From the NCBI RefSeq assembly GCF_023502395.1, contig NZ_JAMFMB010000008.1:84769-148768 (forward strand): a DNA stretch of 64,000 nucleotides, written 5' to 3'. The notes below the pieces were generated by a model. It made no database searches, was not told where the DNA came from, and saw nothing but the letters and a program-made list of their open reading frames with translations. Position numbers and translations under genes: made by a program. The DNA is from Ruegeria spongiae. Lineage in GTDB: Bacteria; Pseudomonadota; Alphaproteobacteria; Rhodobacterales; Rhodobacteraceae. This document shows positions 1 through 8,733 of this stretch, piece by piece; the first letter of the stretch is position 1, and each line of letters opens with the position of its first letter.

Positions 1-1
1 G

Positions 2-775
2 CCCGGCCTGCGCGACATCCGCGCCACTGCCCGCGCGATGCATCATGTGATGCTGGCCCATGGGCGCGCCATCCAGGCGATGCGGGCGCTCGGCATGGAC
101 AACCTGGGCGCGGTGTTCAATCTGGAATGGGCCGACCCTGCCGATAGCTCGCCCGAAGCGCGGCAGGCTGCGGATCTCTATGACGGCTATTACAACCGCT
201 TCTTCCTGAGTGGCGTGTTCAAAAAATGCTACCCCGAGAATGTGCTCGCCGGGCTGGGGCCGCATATGCCCAAGAACTGGCAAGATGATTTCGATACCAT
301 CGGCACGCCGGTCGACTGGTGCGGCATTAACTACTACACCCGCAAGCTCATCGCACCCGATGATGGACCTTGGCCGCATCATCATGAGGCACCTGGACCG
401 CTGCCCAAAACCCAGATGGGGTGGGAGATCTATCCGCAGGGCCTCTTTGACTTCCTCAAGCGCACGGCGCGCGACTATACCGGTGACCTGCCGATCTACG
501 TGACCGAAAACGGCATGGCCAATGACGACAGCCTCAAGGATGGCGCGGTGCCGGATCAGATGCGGATCGACTATCTGAACGACCATCTGGACGCGGTCAG
601 ATCCGCCATCGCGGAGGGTGTTCCGGTCGCGGGCTACATGATCTGGTCGCTGCTGGACAATTACGAATGGGCACTGGGATATGAAAAACGTTTCGGTCTG
701 GTGCATGTGGATTTCGAGACCCTGACGCGCACGCCCAAGGCCTCTTACCACGCGCTGGCGGCGATGCTGCGCTAG
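2..775 (+). CDS. GH1 family beta-glucosidase, C-terminal part (5' end outside window)
   Basis: The frame is open from the first base of the window and ends at TAG 773-775, so only the C-terminal ~257 residues are present. The retaining-glycosidase nucleophile motif VTENG is visible around 499-513. It is followed by the GH1 C-terminal block (SLLDNYEW, then KRFGLVHVDFETL), which lines the sugar site. The acid/base NEP motif must lie upstream and cannot be checked. The protein should hydrolyse beta-glucosides in the cytoplasm, since GH1 enzymes of this type normally lack signal peptides. Family assignment is secure; substrate is not determinable. Confidence 0.93.
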   Translation, partial: PGLRDIRATARAMHHVMLAHGRAIQAMRALGMDNLGAVFNLEWADPADSSPEARQAADLYDGYYNRFFLSGVFKKCYPENVLAGLGPHMPKNWQDDFDTIGTPVDWCGINYYTRKLIAPDDGPWPHHHEAPGPLPKTQMGWEIYPQGLFDFLKRTARDYTGDLPIYVTENGMANDDSLKDGAVPDQMRIDYLNDHLDAVRSAIAEGVPVAGYMIWSLLDNYEWALGYEKRFGLVHVDFETLTRTPKASYHALAAMLR

Positions 776-876
776 ATTGTGCAGCACACGTCCTTGCGAG
801 CGGGACGAAACAACTCTTTGCTTTGCGCAAATGCGCCCCATTTGTTAGTCAAATCAGACACCACATCGGGGGTACC

Positions 877-1326
877 ATGAGCCGATTTTTCAAAGACCCG
901 GACGCGATTGCCGCGCTTTCGCCCGAAGAATTCCACGTCACCCAACGCAGTGGCACCGAACGCCCCGGCACTGGCAAGCATCTGGGCAACAAAGATCCCG
1001 GCATCTATGTCTGCATCGTGTCGGGCGAGCCGCTGTTTGCCTCGGCGCATAAATACGAATCCGGCTGCGGCTGGCCGAGTTTCACCAAACCCATCGAACC
1101 TGCCCATGTACAGGAACTCGAAGACCGCGGTCTCGGCATGATCCGTACCGAGGTCCGCTCGACCCATGGCGACAGCCATCTGGGCCATGTCTTTCCGGAC
1201 GGACCGCGCGAACATGGCGGGCTGCGCTACTGTATCAACTCGGCCTCGCTGCGTTTCATCCATCGTGATGAGATGGAGGCAGAGGGCTATGGGGACTACC
1301 TGGACCAAGTGGAGGATATCGCATGA
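877..1326 (+). CDS. msrB: Peptide methionine-R-sulfoxide reductase MsrB, zinc-less form
   Basis: A 149-residue protein that reduces the R epimer of methionine sulfoxide. The catalytic Cys119 lies in [11 protein letters not shown] and a probable resolving Cys64 in SGCGWPSF. The two CxxC pairs that hold structural zinc in E. coli MsrB are degraded: the first keeps only Cys46 (CIVSG) and the second reads RSTHGDSH with no cysteine. The ATG at 877 is preferred over an in-frame codon at 823 because the protein then begins at the normal domain edge. The stop overlaps the msrA start by 4 nt (ATGA), so the pair is translationally coupled. Confidence 0.93.
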   Translation: MSRFFKDPDAIAALSPEEFHVTQRSGTERPGTGKHLGNKDPGIYVCIVSGEPLFASAHKYESGCGWPSFTKPIEPAHVQELEDRGLGMIRTEVRSTHGDSHLGHVFPDGPREHGGLRYCINSASLRFIHRDEMEAEGYGDYLDQVEDIA

Positions 1327-1835
1327 CGACCGAACGCGCCGTACTGGCGGGCGGATGTTTCTGGGGAATGCAGGACCTGATCCGCAAACTGCCCGGAGTG
1401 TCCAACACCCGCGTGGGATACACCGGCGGGGATGTGCCCAACGCCACCTATCGCAATCATGGTACCCATGCCGAGGGGATCGAGATTGTCTTTGATCCTG
1501 CCGTGATCAGCTATCGCGATCTGCTGGCCTTCTTCTTTCAGATCCACGACCCCACCACGGCGAACCGGCAGGGCAATGATCGGGGCCTCAGCTATCGCTC
1601 GGCGATCTATTATGTGGACGAGGCGCAGAGTCAGACCGCGAACGACACCATTGCTGATGTGAACGCCTCGGGTCTGTGGCCCGGTACGGTGGTGACCGAA
1701 GTGGAGCCGGTGGGCGATTTCTGGGACGCCGAGCCAGAGCATCAGGACTATCTGGAACGTGTTCCCAACGGCTATACCTGCCACTTCCCGCGCCCCGGCT
1801 GGGTGCTGCCGAAACGGATGAATGCCGCTGAATAG
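1323..1835 (+). CDS. msrA: Peptide methionine-S-sulfoxide reductase MsrA
   Basis: A 170-residue MsrA that reduces the S epimer of methionine sulfoxide. The catalytic Cys12 lies in the signature GCFWG, followed by the VGYTGG and EPEHQDYL family motifs. Cys153 near the C terminus is the likely resolving cysteine. No signal peptide is seen, so it is cytoplasmic. It overlaps msrB by 4 nt, giving a complete two-epimer repair operon, and runs convergently into the hydantoinase-type gene on the other strand, 8 bp away. Confidence 0.95.
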   Translation: MTTERAVLAGGCFWGMQDLIRKLPGVSNTRVGYTGGDVPNATYRNHGTHAEGIEIVFDPAVISYRDLLAFFFQIHDPTTANRQGNDRGLSYRSAIYYVDEAQSQTANDTIADVNASGLWPGTVVTEVEPVGDFWDAEPEHQDYLERVPNGYTCHFPRPGWVLPKRMNAAE

Positions 1836-1843
1836 GCTCTGTC

Positions 1844-3847
1844 TTAGCCCGTTGCCACGCGGGGTCGTCCGCTGGCCTCGACCGTGAGCGTCGCCTCGAC
1901 AAACACATCGCGCGCTTCGACGCGGGCGGTGCGGATATCTCGCGCGGTCAGCAGGCGGATATCCTCGGCACCCGCCGCGCGCGCTTCAGCCTCGGCAATG
2001 TCTCGCAGCGTGTCTTCCAGCATCGTCATGGCCGCATCTGGGTCGCCAAAGTCACGCGGACCGCTGTCCAGATGTACCCGGTATTTGCCCTCTGACGGTG
2101 CGGTGACGACACCGCTGCGGCGAAAGGTGACGCGACCCACCACCGCGCCGATTGCATTCGCAACACCCGCATGTTCCGGAAGCACCATCCGGCAGCGCAG
2201 GCGCGTGCCGACTGCCGGATAATAGGTCGGGGCCGAGGCACCCAACCCGATCACATCGACGTTCAGCGCGGTATCAAGCGCCAGCAACCCACGATGCGCC
2301 GACAGCCCTTTGCGGGTCAGGGCATGGCGGGCCAACACGCTGGCCGGGATGCCAAATTCTGCCTCTTCTTCGGCAAAAGCGGCCTCCAGCAAGGTTTCCA
2401 CTGTCTGCCCGGTCAATTGATCGACGATCATCCGGGCCAGATCGTGCGCGCTTTCCGCCAGCCATTTGCCCGAGCCAACCCGCTTGCGCGCAAACAGCGT
2501 CAGCGCCTTTTCCGCCGCTTCTTTGTCCCAGGAAGACAGCGTGCCAAGCAGATGGCAGGCATCCGAGGGCGTCACGCCAGCAACCTGTGCCACTCCGCGA
2601 TCCACCAATCTGTTAAGCGCCGCATGATCCATCCGCGTCCGCAGCAGCGCCGCCATCGGGTGCACCGCCTCACCGATCCGGTCCATCAGAGCCTGTTCCC
2701 GTCCGCCCAGACCACCGGTATCCACACCCGGCACGGCGCGGACAAAGCGGGCGTCATGTTCGCCCGGTGTGGTCGCCCGTAGCTGAACCTCAAGGCTGTC
2801 ATGCACCAGTTCGGGGGCTTCACGGGCAATGAGCGCAACCGGCAACACCCGGCGCGGACCGAGCTGCACGCCCCCGCGCAGCCCTTCGGCCTGAACGTGA
2901 ACCTGACTGTCCCCGCCCAAGCCGGATGTGCGCATCGCAACCGCCTCGACCATGGTGCGGAATCCGCCCACACGCGCGCCTGCCGGGTCAATCGCGGGCT
3001 TGCCGTCGCGGATCAGGGCCACATCCGTGGTCGTACCGCCAATATCCGAAACCAACGCATCCTGCGCGCCGGTCAGCCAGCGCGCGCCCACGATCGAGGC
3101 TGCTGGCCCGCTGAGAATGGTTTCGATCGGCCGTGCCCGTGCCTGTTCAGCCGACATCAGTGCGCCATCGCCGCGCACCACCATCATCGGCGCGGTGATG
3201 CCCAACTCGCCCAGCACATCCTGCGCCCGCCCGATCAACCGGTCGATCATGCCGATCAGCCGCGCATTCAAAACTGCGGTCACCGCCCGTTTCGGCCCGT
3301 TCAGCTTGGCCGATAGCTGGTGCGAACATGTCACCGGCGCGCCGGTGTATTCGCGAATGATGCGTGCCGCCTCCAGCTCATGCGCCGGGTTTCGGGTGGC
3401 GAACTGCGCCGCGACCGCATAGCCGGACACGCCACTTTCAGTCTCTAAAAAGGCAAGAAGCGCCGCCTTGTCGAATTCCTTGGCCTCATTTCCCGCATGG
3501 CTGTGCCCGCCCGCAACAACCAGCGCCGGATCGCCTTTCAGGGCGTCACGCAAGCCATGCCGATCCAGATCGCTTTCGCGGAACCCGACATAGATCAGGG
3601 CGACCCGCCCGCCCTGACCCTCGACCAGAGCATTGGTGGCAAGGGTGGTCGACAAAGACGCCATCGAGATCTGATCCGCGCCCACACCCGCACTGTCCAG
3701 CACCGCACGTACGGCAGCGCCGACGCCGATGGCCAGATCGGACCGGGTGGTCAGCGCCTTGGCGCTTGCCACCACCTCGGTCTCGTCCCGAACCAGCACC
3801 GCGTCGGTATAAGTGCCACCCGTGTCCACCCCCAAAGCCAGGGTCAT
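1844..3847 (-). CDS. Hydantoinase/oxoprolinase family protein (HyuA-like, single subunit)
   Basis: A 667-residue protein of the ATP-dependent hydantoinase A/5-oxoprolinase family. The N terminus has the actin-fold phosphate motif GVDTGGTYTD (residues 6-15), and a second glycine-rich loop (SDIGGTTTD) sits mid-protein. The start at 3847 is chosen because CAGGAGG lies just upstream; an in-frame ATG 15 nt earlier would place that Shine-Dalgarno inside the gene. No HyuB partner is adjacent, which is unusual for hydantoin hydrolysis. It lies 71 bp downstream of queG on the same strand. The substrate could be a hydantoin, oxoproline or an acetone-carboxylase-like compound; the sequence does not decide. 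Confidence 0.85.
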   Translation of the reverse strand: MTLALGVDTGGTYTDAVLVRDETEVVASAKALTTRSDLAIGVGAAVRAVLDSAGVGADQISMASLSTTLATNALVEGQGGRVALIYVGFRESDLDRHGLRDALKGDPALVVAGGHSHAGNEAKEFDKAALLAFLETESGVSGYAVAAQFATRNPAHELEAARIIREYTGAPVTCSHQLSAKLNGPKRAVTAVLNARLIGMIDRLIGRAQDVLGELGITAPMMVVRGDGALMSAEQARARPIETILSGPAASIVGARWLTGAQDALVSDIGGTTTDVALIRDGKPAIDPAGARVGGFRTMVEAVAMRTSGLGGDSQVHVQAEGLRGGVQLGPRRVLPVALIAREAPELVHDSLEVQLRATTPGEHDARFVRAVPGVDTGGLGGREQALMDRIGEAVHPMAALLRTRMDHAALNRLVDRGVAQVAGVTPSDACHLLGTLSSWDKEAAEKALTLFARKRVGSGKWLAESAHDLARMIVDQLTGQTVETLLEAAFAEEEAEFGIPASVLARHALTRKGLSAHRGLLALDTALNVDVIGLGASAPTYYPAVGTRLRCRMVLPEHAGVANAIGAVVGRVTFRRSGVVTAPSEGKYRVHLDSGPRDFGDPDAAMTMLEDTLRDIAEAEARAAGAEDIRLLTARDIRTARVEARDVFVEATLTVEASGRPRVATG

Positions 3848-3918
3848 GCTTGCCTCCTGCATATTGCGACCCGAGAGGTAGAGTGCGAGGCCTGAAACAT
3901 CCAGCCTGTTTGCGTCAT

Positions 3919-4956
3919 CTATGGCAAACGTCCGACAGCCCAGGACGCCGCGTCCGAAACCGCTTCATCCGGGTCATTCAGCAAGGCCTGTGCGACCGGC
4001 TTCAACGCGGCATCATCCGAATTGCCGATGGCATAGAGCACGTTGCGCACAAAACGGTTGCGCCCGATCCGCTTGATTGGCGAACCCGAGAATTTTGCGC
4101 GAAATCCGGCATCATCCAGCATGGCAAGTTCCGCCAGATTGGGGGCCAGCAGATCGTTACGCGCAGCGTAGCGCAGATCGCTGGCCGCGACTGCAAACTT
4201 GTTCCAGGGGCAGGCGGCAAGGCAGTCGTCGCAGCCATAAATCCGGTTGCCCAACTTCCCGCGCAAGCTCGCGTCGACCGGCCCCTTGTGCTCGATCGTC
4301 AGATAAGAAATGCAGCGCCGCGCATCCAACTGGTAGGGCGCGGGAAACGCGTCGGTCGGGCAGGCGTCCAGACAGGCGCGGCAGGACCCGCATCGGTCCG
4401 GTTCGGCCAGATCGGTGGGCAGGTCAAGCGTAGTAAAAACAGAGCCTATGAAGGCCCAGTTGCCCCAATCCCGGCTGACAAGATTTGTGTGCTTGCCCTG
4501 CCAGCCCAGCCCGGCAGCTTGACCCAATGCCTTCTCGGGCACTGGTGCGGTATCGACAAACACCTTTACCTCGCCTCCTGCCTCGCCAATCAGCCACCGC
4601 GCCAACCGCTTGAGCCGCTTCTTGACCAGATCGTGGTAGTCCTTGTTCTGCGCATAGACCGAGATCGCGCCCTTGCCCCGCCGCTTTAGAATGGCGCGCG
4701 GATCGTGATCCGGGGCATAGCTTTCGGCCAGCATGATCACGGTTTTCGCCTCGGGCCACAAAGCCTGCGGATCGCCGCGCCAATGTGTTCGCTCGGCCAT
4801 CCAGCCCATCTGCCCGTGATACCCGGCCTCGACAAACCGCGCCAAACGCCCCGGCACTTCGGGCACATCCCCTGGCCGACAAAGCCGGCAGGAGACGAAC
4901 CCCTCGGTCCGGGCCTGTTGCACCAGTTTCGCCTTTAACCCGGATCCGATTTTCAT
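3919..4956 (-). CDS. queG: Epoxyqueuosine reductase QueG
   Basis: A 345-residue cobalamin and iron-sulfur enzyme for the last step of queuosine synthesis in tRNA (epoxyqueuosine to queuosine). Two [4Fe-4S] motifs are visible: C189-x2-C192-x2-C195-x3-C199P and C242-x2-C245-x3-C249P. The family signature [13 protein letters not shown] lies between them, and the catalytic-type Asp135 is in [10 protein letters not shown]. The C-terminal ~80 residues look like the HEAT-type extension ([20 protein letters not shown]). Length matches the family. It is the first gene before the HyuA-like gene. Confidence 0.95.
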   Translation of the reverse strand: MKIGSGLKAKLVQQARTEGFVSCRLCRPGDVPEVPGRLARFVEAGYHGQMGWMAERTHWRGDPQALWPEAKTVIMLAESYAPDHDPRAILKRRGKGAISVYAQNKDYHDLVKKRLKRLARWLIGEAGGEVKVFVDTAPVPEKALGQAAGLGWQGKHTNLVSRDWGNWAFIGSVFTTLDLPTDLAEPDRCGSCRACLDACPTDAFPAPYQLDARRCISYLTIEHKGPVDASLRGKLGNRIYGCDDCLAACPWNKFAVAASDLRYAARNDLLAPNLAELAMLDDAGFRAKFSGSPIKRIGRNRFVRNVLYAIGNSDDAALKPVAQALLNDPDEAVSDAASWAVGRLP

Positions 4957-5099
4957 CTGGCTAAAATATCTGCCGTTTTGCCTTGGTCAACACCTGGTTC
5001 CAAGGCCAGCGCGCGCAATGTGGAACCCCCTCCGGTTTCGTGGACGATAATGCGCTATTTCTCACCGGCCATTCGAGTGCTTCATCTGTTTGGAAACAG

Positions 5100-6164
5100 T
5101 CAGTCATAGCTGAGCGACAGGGTTCGCGAAATTGGCAGTGACTGGCAGGTCAGGATTGCGCCGTTCTCAATGTCTGCGTCCTCCAGCGCCATACGGGCAC
5201 GCATGTGGATTTCGCCTTTGGTCAATTTGGCGCGACAGGCACCGCAAACCCCGGACTGGCAGGAAAAAGGGGGTTTCAGACCTGCGGATTTGACCGCTTC
5301 CAGAACCGTTTTCCCCTTGGCCACATTGATTGAATGTTGAGAGCCGCCCAGCGTGATCTCTGCCGTTGCGGCCATGCCTTCGACGCTGGAGTCAAGCTCT
5401 GCCACGCCGCCGTAGCTTTCCATGTGGATGCGGGTTGCGGGCACGTCGAGCGAGATCAGTGCGGTCTTCACCGCCAAGTTCATCCCGCCCGGCCCGCAGA
5501 TGTAATATTGCGCGTCCTGCGCATAGGGCGGATTTTCGGCGATCAGCGCCTCAATCGCCGGTTTGTCGATGATGCCCTTGCGCCAGTAGTCGGCAGAAGA
5601 CCAGAAGCCGGGTTTGGAAAAGATGTGGTGGATCGTCAACCGGTCGGGGTTCATACCCCGGATGGCGCTCAACTCATCCTGCAACAGAATGGATTTTTCA
5701 TTGGTGTTGCCATAGGCCAGATGAGCGAAGGAGTTGGGCTCTGCCGCCATGACCGAACTGAGCATCGCAAAGAGCGGCGTGATGCCCGAACCCGCGCCAA
5801 AGAAGTAATGCGTGCGTCGCGCCGTTGCGCCGGGATCAAGGCAAAATCCGCCAAAGGGCGGCATCACGTCGATCACGTCACCTTTTTGCACATTGTCATT
5901 GATGTGGTTGCTGATCACGCCACCCCCGACACGCTTCACGGTGATCCGCAGCGGATCACCGGAAAAGGGCGACGAAGAAATCGAATAGCTGCGGCGCTGT
6001 TCCTCTCCGTTTACCGAGAATCGGAACGACAGATGCTGGCCGGCTCGCCAGGCGAAGGTGTTGCGCAGCGCGTCAGGCACATCGAACATGACCGTCTTGG
6101 CCATGCCGCCGATTTCGTTGCGGGTGTCCAGAACGGTCAGCGGGTGGAAATCGCGCGGAGTCAT
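5100..6164 (-). CDS. Ferredoxin-NAD(P)H reductase with C-terminal [2Fe-2S] domain, partner of the Rieske oxygenase
   Basis: A 354-residue electron-transfer protein. An N-terminal FAD domain carries R58-x-Y-S (RSYSISSSP), a NAD(P)-binding domain carries GAGSGITP (123-130), and a C-terminal plant-type ferredoxin domain has C302, C307, C310 and C340. This order (FNR then 2Fe-2S) is that of class IA/PaaE-like reductases. Start 6164 is used: its ATG overlaps the TGA of the upstream oxygenase (ATGA) and GGAG sits a few bases before. It should pass electrons from NAD(P)H to the Rieske cluster of the neighbour, making a two-component oxygenase. Confidence 0.9.
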   Translation of the reverse strand: MTPRDFHPLTVLDTRNEIGGMAKTVMFDVPDALRNTFAWRAGQHLSFRFSVNGEEQRRSYSISSSPFSGDPLRITVKRVGGGVISNHINDNVQKGDVIDVMPPFGGFCLDPGATARRTHYFFGAGSGITPLFAMLSSVMAAEPNSFAHLAYGNTNEKSILLQDELSAIRGMNPDRLTIHHIFSKPGFWSSADYWRKGIIDKPAIEALIAENPPYAQDAQYYICGPGGMNLAVKTALISLDVPATRIHMESYGGVAELDSSVEGMAATAEITLGGSQHSINVAKGKTVLEAVKSAGLKPPFSCQSGVCGACRAKLTKGEIHMRARMALEDADIENGAILTCQSLPISRTLSLSYD

Positions 6165-7315
6165 TTCCCGTCTCCAAGCCATTTCAGAACGACCTTCTGA
6201 TGGTCGATGACCGGGCTTTCGCCGACGGCAGCGGGGCCGGTTTCGAAATAGGGGGACTTCAGCGATTTCTGCTGTTGTTCACAGGCATAGACGTCCTCGC
6301 CGGTGAAGTCGCCCGCGACCATCGGGTCGTCCTTGCTCATCGCGTCATGGTCTTCGTACTTCCCGCTGAGGCCAAACTTGGTCCAGAACATCGAGGATTT
6401 CATCGATTGCCTGGAAAACTCCCAGCCGGACCTGTTCGAGACCCGCCCCCGGTTGCTGACACGGGTCAGTTCCGGGCCAAGCGGTTCGATGATGAAAATG
6501 TTCCAGCCGTCCTCTGATCCGGCCAGCCCGATGCCGGGGAACAGCATCGGCACCCAGGCGCCGTTCATATCCTTGGGGATCACCCGTGGCGCAATCAGCT
6601 TGCTTTCCTGATCCTTCAGAAATGCGCCCACTGGTGGTTCCCAAAACACATAGTGGGGACCTTCCCAATGGTATTTTGCCGCCTTGTGATCATACATCTG
6701 CAGCGTGTTCGAATGCAGGTGGCTCAGGTGGTAGACGTCGATATAGTTCTCGACCACCACCTTCCAGTTGGCCTTGATTTCGTAGCTGTTGTTCAGCTCT
6801 TCGTATTCGATCAGGTCTTCGGGAACATGCGGACCGATATGCGGTTCCACCGGCCCGAACCATTCAGTGATGGCCGGGGCATCGGGGTCAGGGTGAACAA
6901 AAATCATCGATTTCCATATGTCGACCTTGGCGGGTTTCAGGCCCAGACAGGATTTGTCGATCCGACCAAACTCTTCATGCTCTTCGGGCACCGAGATCAG
7001 GTTGCCTTCCAGATCATAGGTCCAGTCGTGATAAGGGCAGGTCAGTGCCTTTTGCGTCTTGCCGACGGCGCGGATCAACTGCGTGCCCCGGTGGCGGCAG
7101 ATGTTGTGGAAGGCGCGCAGGCGGCGGTCGCGGCCCATCACGATGAAGATGTTGTTCAACCCGGCCTGAACGGTGATGAACTGTCCGGGTTCGCTGATGT
7201 CCTCCATAAAACCCGCATAGCGCCAGGTTTTCGAGAAGATGTCGCGCATTTCGTGATCGAACCACTGCTGCGAGGTATAGGCCTCGACAGGCAGCAGATG
7301 CAGCATTCGGGTCAT
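6161..7315 (-). CDS. Rieske non-heme iron oxygenase, alpha subunit
   Basis: A 384-residue ring-hydroxylating-type oxygenase. The N-terminal Rieske [2Fe-2S] site is C73-x-H75 with C93-x2-H96. The mononuclear iron site follows as N190-x2-D193-x2-H196-x4-H201 (ENYIDVYHLSHLH), with Asp193 as the bridging residue. No beta subunit gene is nearby, which fits the homotrimeric group that includes demethylases of glycine betaine, stachydrine and carnitine as well as aromatic oxygenases. It lies in the TetR-controlled operon, 24 bp after the two-TM gene and overlapping its reductase. The substrate is unknown. Confidence 0.9.
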   Translation of the reverse strand: MTRMLHLLPVEAYTSQQWFDHEMRDIFSKTWRYAGFMEDISEPGQFITVQAGLNNIFIVMGRDRRLRAFHNICRHRGTQLIRAVGKTQKALTCPYHDWTYDLEGNLISVPEEHEEFGRIDKSCLGLKPAKVDIWKSMIFVHPDPDAPAITEWFGPVEPHIGPHVPEDLIEYEELNNSYEIKANWKVVVENYIDVYHLSHLHSNTLQMYDHKAAKYHWEGPHYVFWEPPVGAFLKDQESKLIAPRVIPKDMNGAWVPMLFPGIGLAGSEDGWNIFIIEPLGPELTRVSNRGRVSNRSGWEFSRQSMKSSMFWTKFGLSGKYEDHDAMSKDDPMVAGDFTGEDVYACEQQQKSLKSPYFETGPAAVGESPVIDHQKVVLKWLGDGK

Positions 7316-7339
7316 TTGGGTGCTCCTCAGGTGGCCGGA

Positions 7340-7591
7340 TCAGGCCGGAACTGGAAAGAAATCAAGGGTGACAAGCATCAGGCCCAGCACGATCCAGGCG
7401 ATCTGGATCAGCCAGAACAGGATCGGGTCCTCGCCGCGTGTCACGTCGGAAATCAGGAAGGCATGGCCCGAGCGGAAGTTCGGGATCGTCCAGTAGAGGA
7501 ACAGAAGCCCCCAGAGCGACTGATAGCCCAACGCCGTAGCGATCATCAGCGCCGCGAAGGTCAAGTAGTTGAGAGAACGGGCCTGCGTCAT
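7340..7591 (-). CDS. Small two-TM membrane protein of the oxygenase operon
   Basis: An 83-residue protein of unknown function. Two hydrophobic segments can be seen (about residues 9-33 and 58-78), joined by a polar loop with FRSGHAFLISDVTRGEDP. The start overlaps the TetR stop as ATGA, and the next gene is the Rieske oxygenase, so it is cotranslated with both. It might be a membrane anchor or a transport helper for the oxygenase substrate; that is inference from position only. No domain family is recognised. Confidence 0.75.
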   Translation of the reverse strand: MTQARSLNYLTFAALMIATALGYQSLWGLLFLYWTIPNFRSGHAFLISDVTRGEDPILFWLIQIAWIVLGLMLVTLDFFPVPA

Positions 7592-8181
7592 GACCCACCG
7601 TCCAATCCTTCCAGCAGCTTATGCGCGATGGTTTGCGCGGTTTGGGTCCAGCCTTGCGGCATATCCAATGGCGCAAGAGACGCCACATTCAGATAAAGCG
7701 CTACGATGCCATGGGCCGCGGCATTGACGGCGTGATCGTCGGCTTGCGGGTTGTCTTGACGCAGAACTCTGGCGATTGCCGCCTCGAACCCCAGCAGGGA
7801 CTCGCGACAAGCGGTGCGCAGGTCCGCGTCTTCGGCAGCACGTGCCGTCAGCGCCGCGAAGGCCAGCACCATGTCCGGTGACGACCCGGTCGTGTCTGCA
7901 AACAGATATTCCACCAAGGCCGCTGCGGGCGCGTCCCCGGGCAAGGCGGCGATCAACGCCTCGGTCTGTTCGGCAAAGCTGTGCAGAACATGATCCTGCA
8001 GCGCCGCGATCATGTCTTCCCGGTTGCCCAGATGATGCCGGATCAATGGCCGGGTCAGCCCGGCCTCGGCCGCAATCTGGGTCAGAGAGGCGCCCTCCAA
8101 CCCAAAGCGCGCCACACATCGAACCAATGCCTGCATCACTTGCGCATAGCGTTCATCACGGTTTGAAGGACGCCCAGCCAT
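7588..8181 (-). CDS. TetR/AcrR family transcriptional regulator
   Basis: A 197-residue regulator. The N-terminal helix-turn-helix covers about residues 28-58, with the pattern SLTQIAAEAGLTRPLIRHHLGN; the C-terminal helical part is the ligand-binding and dimer region. It lies inside the operon it probably controls: second gene, 1 bp after the DUF2141 gene and overlapping the small membrane protein. Two TGTC(A)...(T)GACA near-palindromes flank the promoter upstream of the operon, so autoregulation with release by the oxygenase substrate is likely. This is inferred from arrangement, not shown. Confidence 0.9.
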   Translation of the reverse strand: MAGRPSNRDERYAQVMQALVRCVARFGLEGASLTQIAAEAGLTRPLIRHHLGNREDMIAALQDHVLHSFAEQTEALIAALPGDAPAAALVEYLFADTTGSSPDMVLAFAALTARAAEDADLRTACRESLLGFEAAIARVLRQDNPQADDHAVNAAAHGIVALYLNVASLAPLDMPQGWTQTAQTIAHKLLEGLDGGS

Positions 8182-8182
8182 C

Positions 8183-8629
8183 TCAGTTCCAGTATTTCAG
8201 CCGCAACGTCGACCCAGCCGTCTCACCGTTGGCGACAGCCGCGTCCTCGAATTTTGACGGCAGACCACGGCGGCCCATAGCGGCAAAGGCATAGCCCTCG
8301 GTCGGCACCTCGCCATTCATACCCAGATCGCCGTCCAGATCTTCGTCATGCAGGGCGGCAAAGGCATAAGTTCCGTGGGGCAGGTCGTGAAAGGTGACCG
8401 AAACCTTCGTGCCGGCAGCCGGAATTTGGGCCAGCGCGACAGCTTTGCTCACGTCCATCGCCTCAAAGGCGGCGGCCTGATCAAAGGCCGCCACGATCAC
8501 CGCGCCATCCCCATTGCGAATCCCGTCAACGGTTACCGAAAGCGGCGCGGTTTCAACTGCTTGGGCGAAGGCTGCGCACCCGGCAGCAGCGGCAAGAGCC
8601 GTGAGTGAGTGGAGTTTGAAAGATCGCAT
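8183..8629 (-). CDS. DUF2141 family secreted protein, first gene of the oxygenase operon
   Basis: A 148-residue protein with an N-terminal signal peptide (RSFKLHSLTALAAAAG, cleavage probably near AFAQA). A beta-rich domain follows with features of DUF2141: VDGIRNGDGAVIVAAF, then GTYAFAALHDEDLDGDL and YAFAAMGRRGLPSKFEDA. The start is ATG 8629, with AAGGTGA at 8634-8640; an in-frame TTG one codon earlier is less likely. It should act in the periplasm or outside the cell. Function is unknown. It is notable that it leads an operon for a cytoplasmic oxygenase. Confidence 0.85.
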   Translation of the reverse strand: MRSFKLHSLTALAAAAGCAAFAQAVETAPLSVTVDGIRNGDGAVIVAAFDQAAAFEAMDVSKAVALAQIPAAGTKVSVTFHDLPHGTYAFAALHDEDLDGDLGMNGEVPTEGYAFAAMGRRGLPSKFEDAAVANGETAGSTLRLKYWN

Positions 8630-8644
8630 CAAGTCACCTTAAGT

Positions 8645-8696
8645 TGTCAACCATGACAGCATTTAGGCATACACATATTGATTGTCAATAGCGACA
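8645..8696 (-). promoter_or_regulatory. Promoter with two TetR-type operators upstream of the oxygenase operon
   Basis: On the minus strand there is a TTGACA -35 box (8688-8683), a 17-bp spacer and a weak TAAATG -10 box (8665-8660). Operator-like site 1 is TGTCAACCATGACA at 8645-8658 (arms TGTCA/TGACA). Site 2 is TGTCAATAGCGACA at 8683-8696 (arms TGTC/GACA). The centres are 38 bp apart. Site 2 covers the -35 box and site 1 lies just downstream of the -10 box, which is a good arrangement for repression by the TetR protein encoded in the operon. The boxes are seen; the binding is inferred. Confidence 0.65.
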
Positions 8697-8733
8697 GTTT
8701 ATTGCTTGAAAGGCACGCACTGCACCAGCACAC

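Noticed and set aside
3364..4689. A 441-codon plus-strand frame across the HyuA-like gene and queG
   Set aside because: Covers the ends of two confident minus-strand genes; product is proline/arginine-rich without motifs.
6161..8629. Assigning the Rieske operon to carnitine monooxygenase (CntA/CntB)
   Set aside because: The general layout fits, but the typical CntA position here has the normal Asp193 bridge and the gene lies 13 kb from the CaiD-like cluster; substrate left open.
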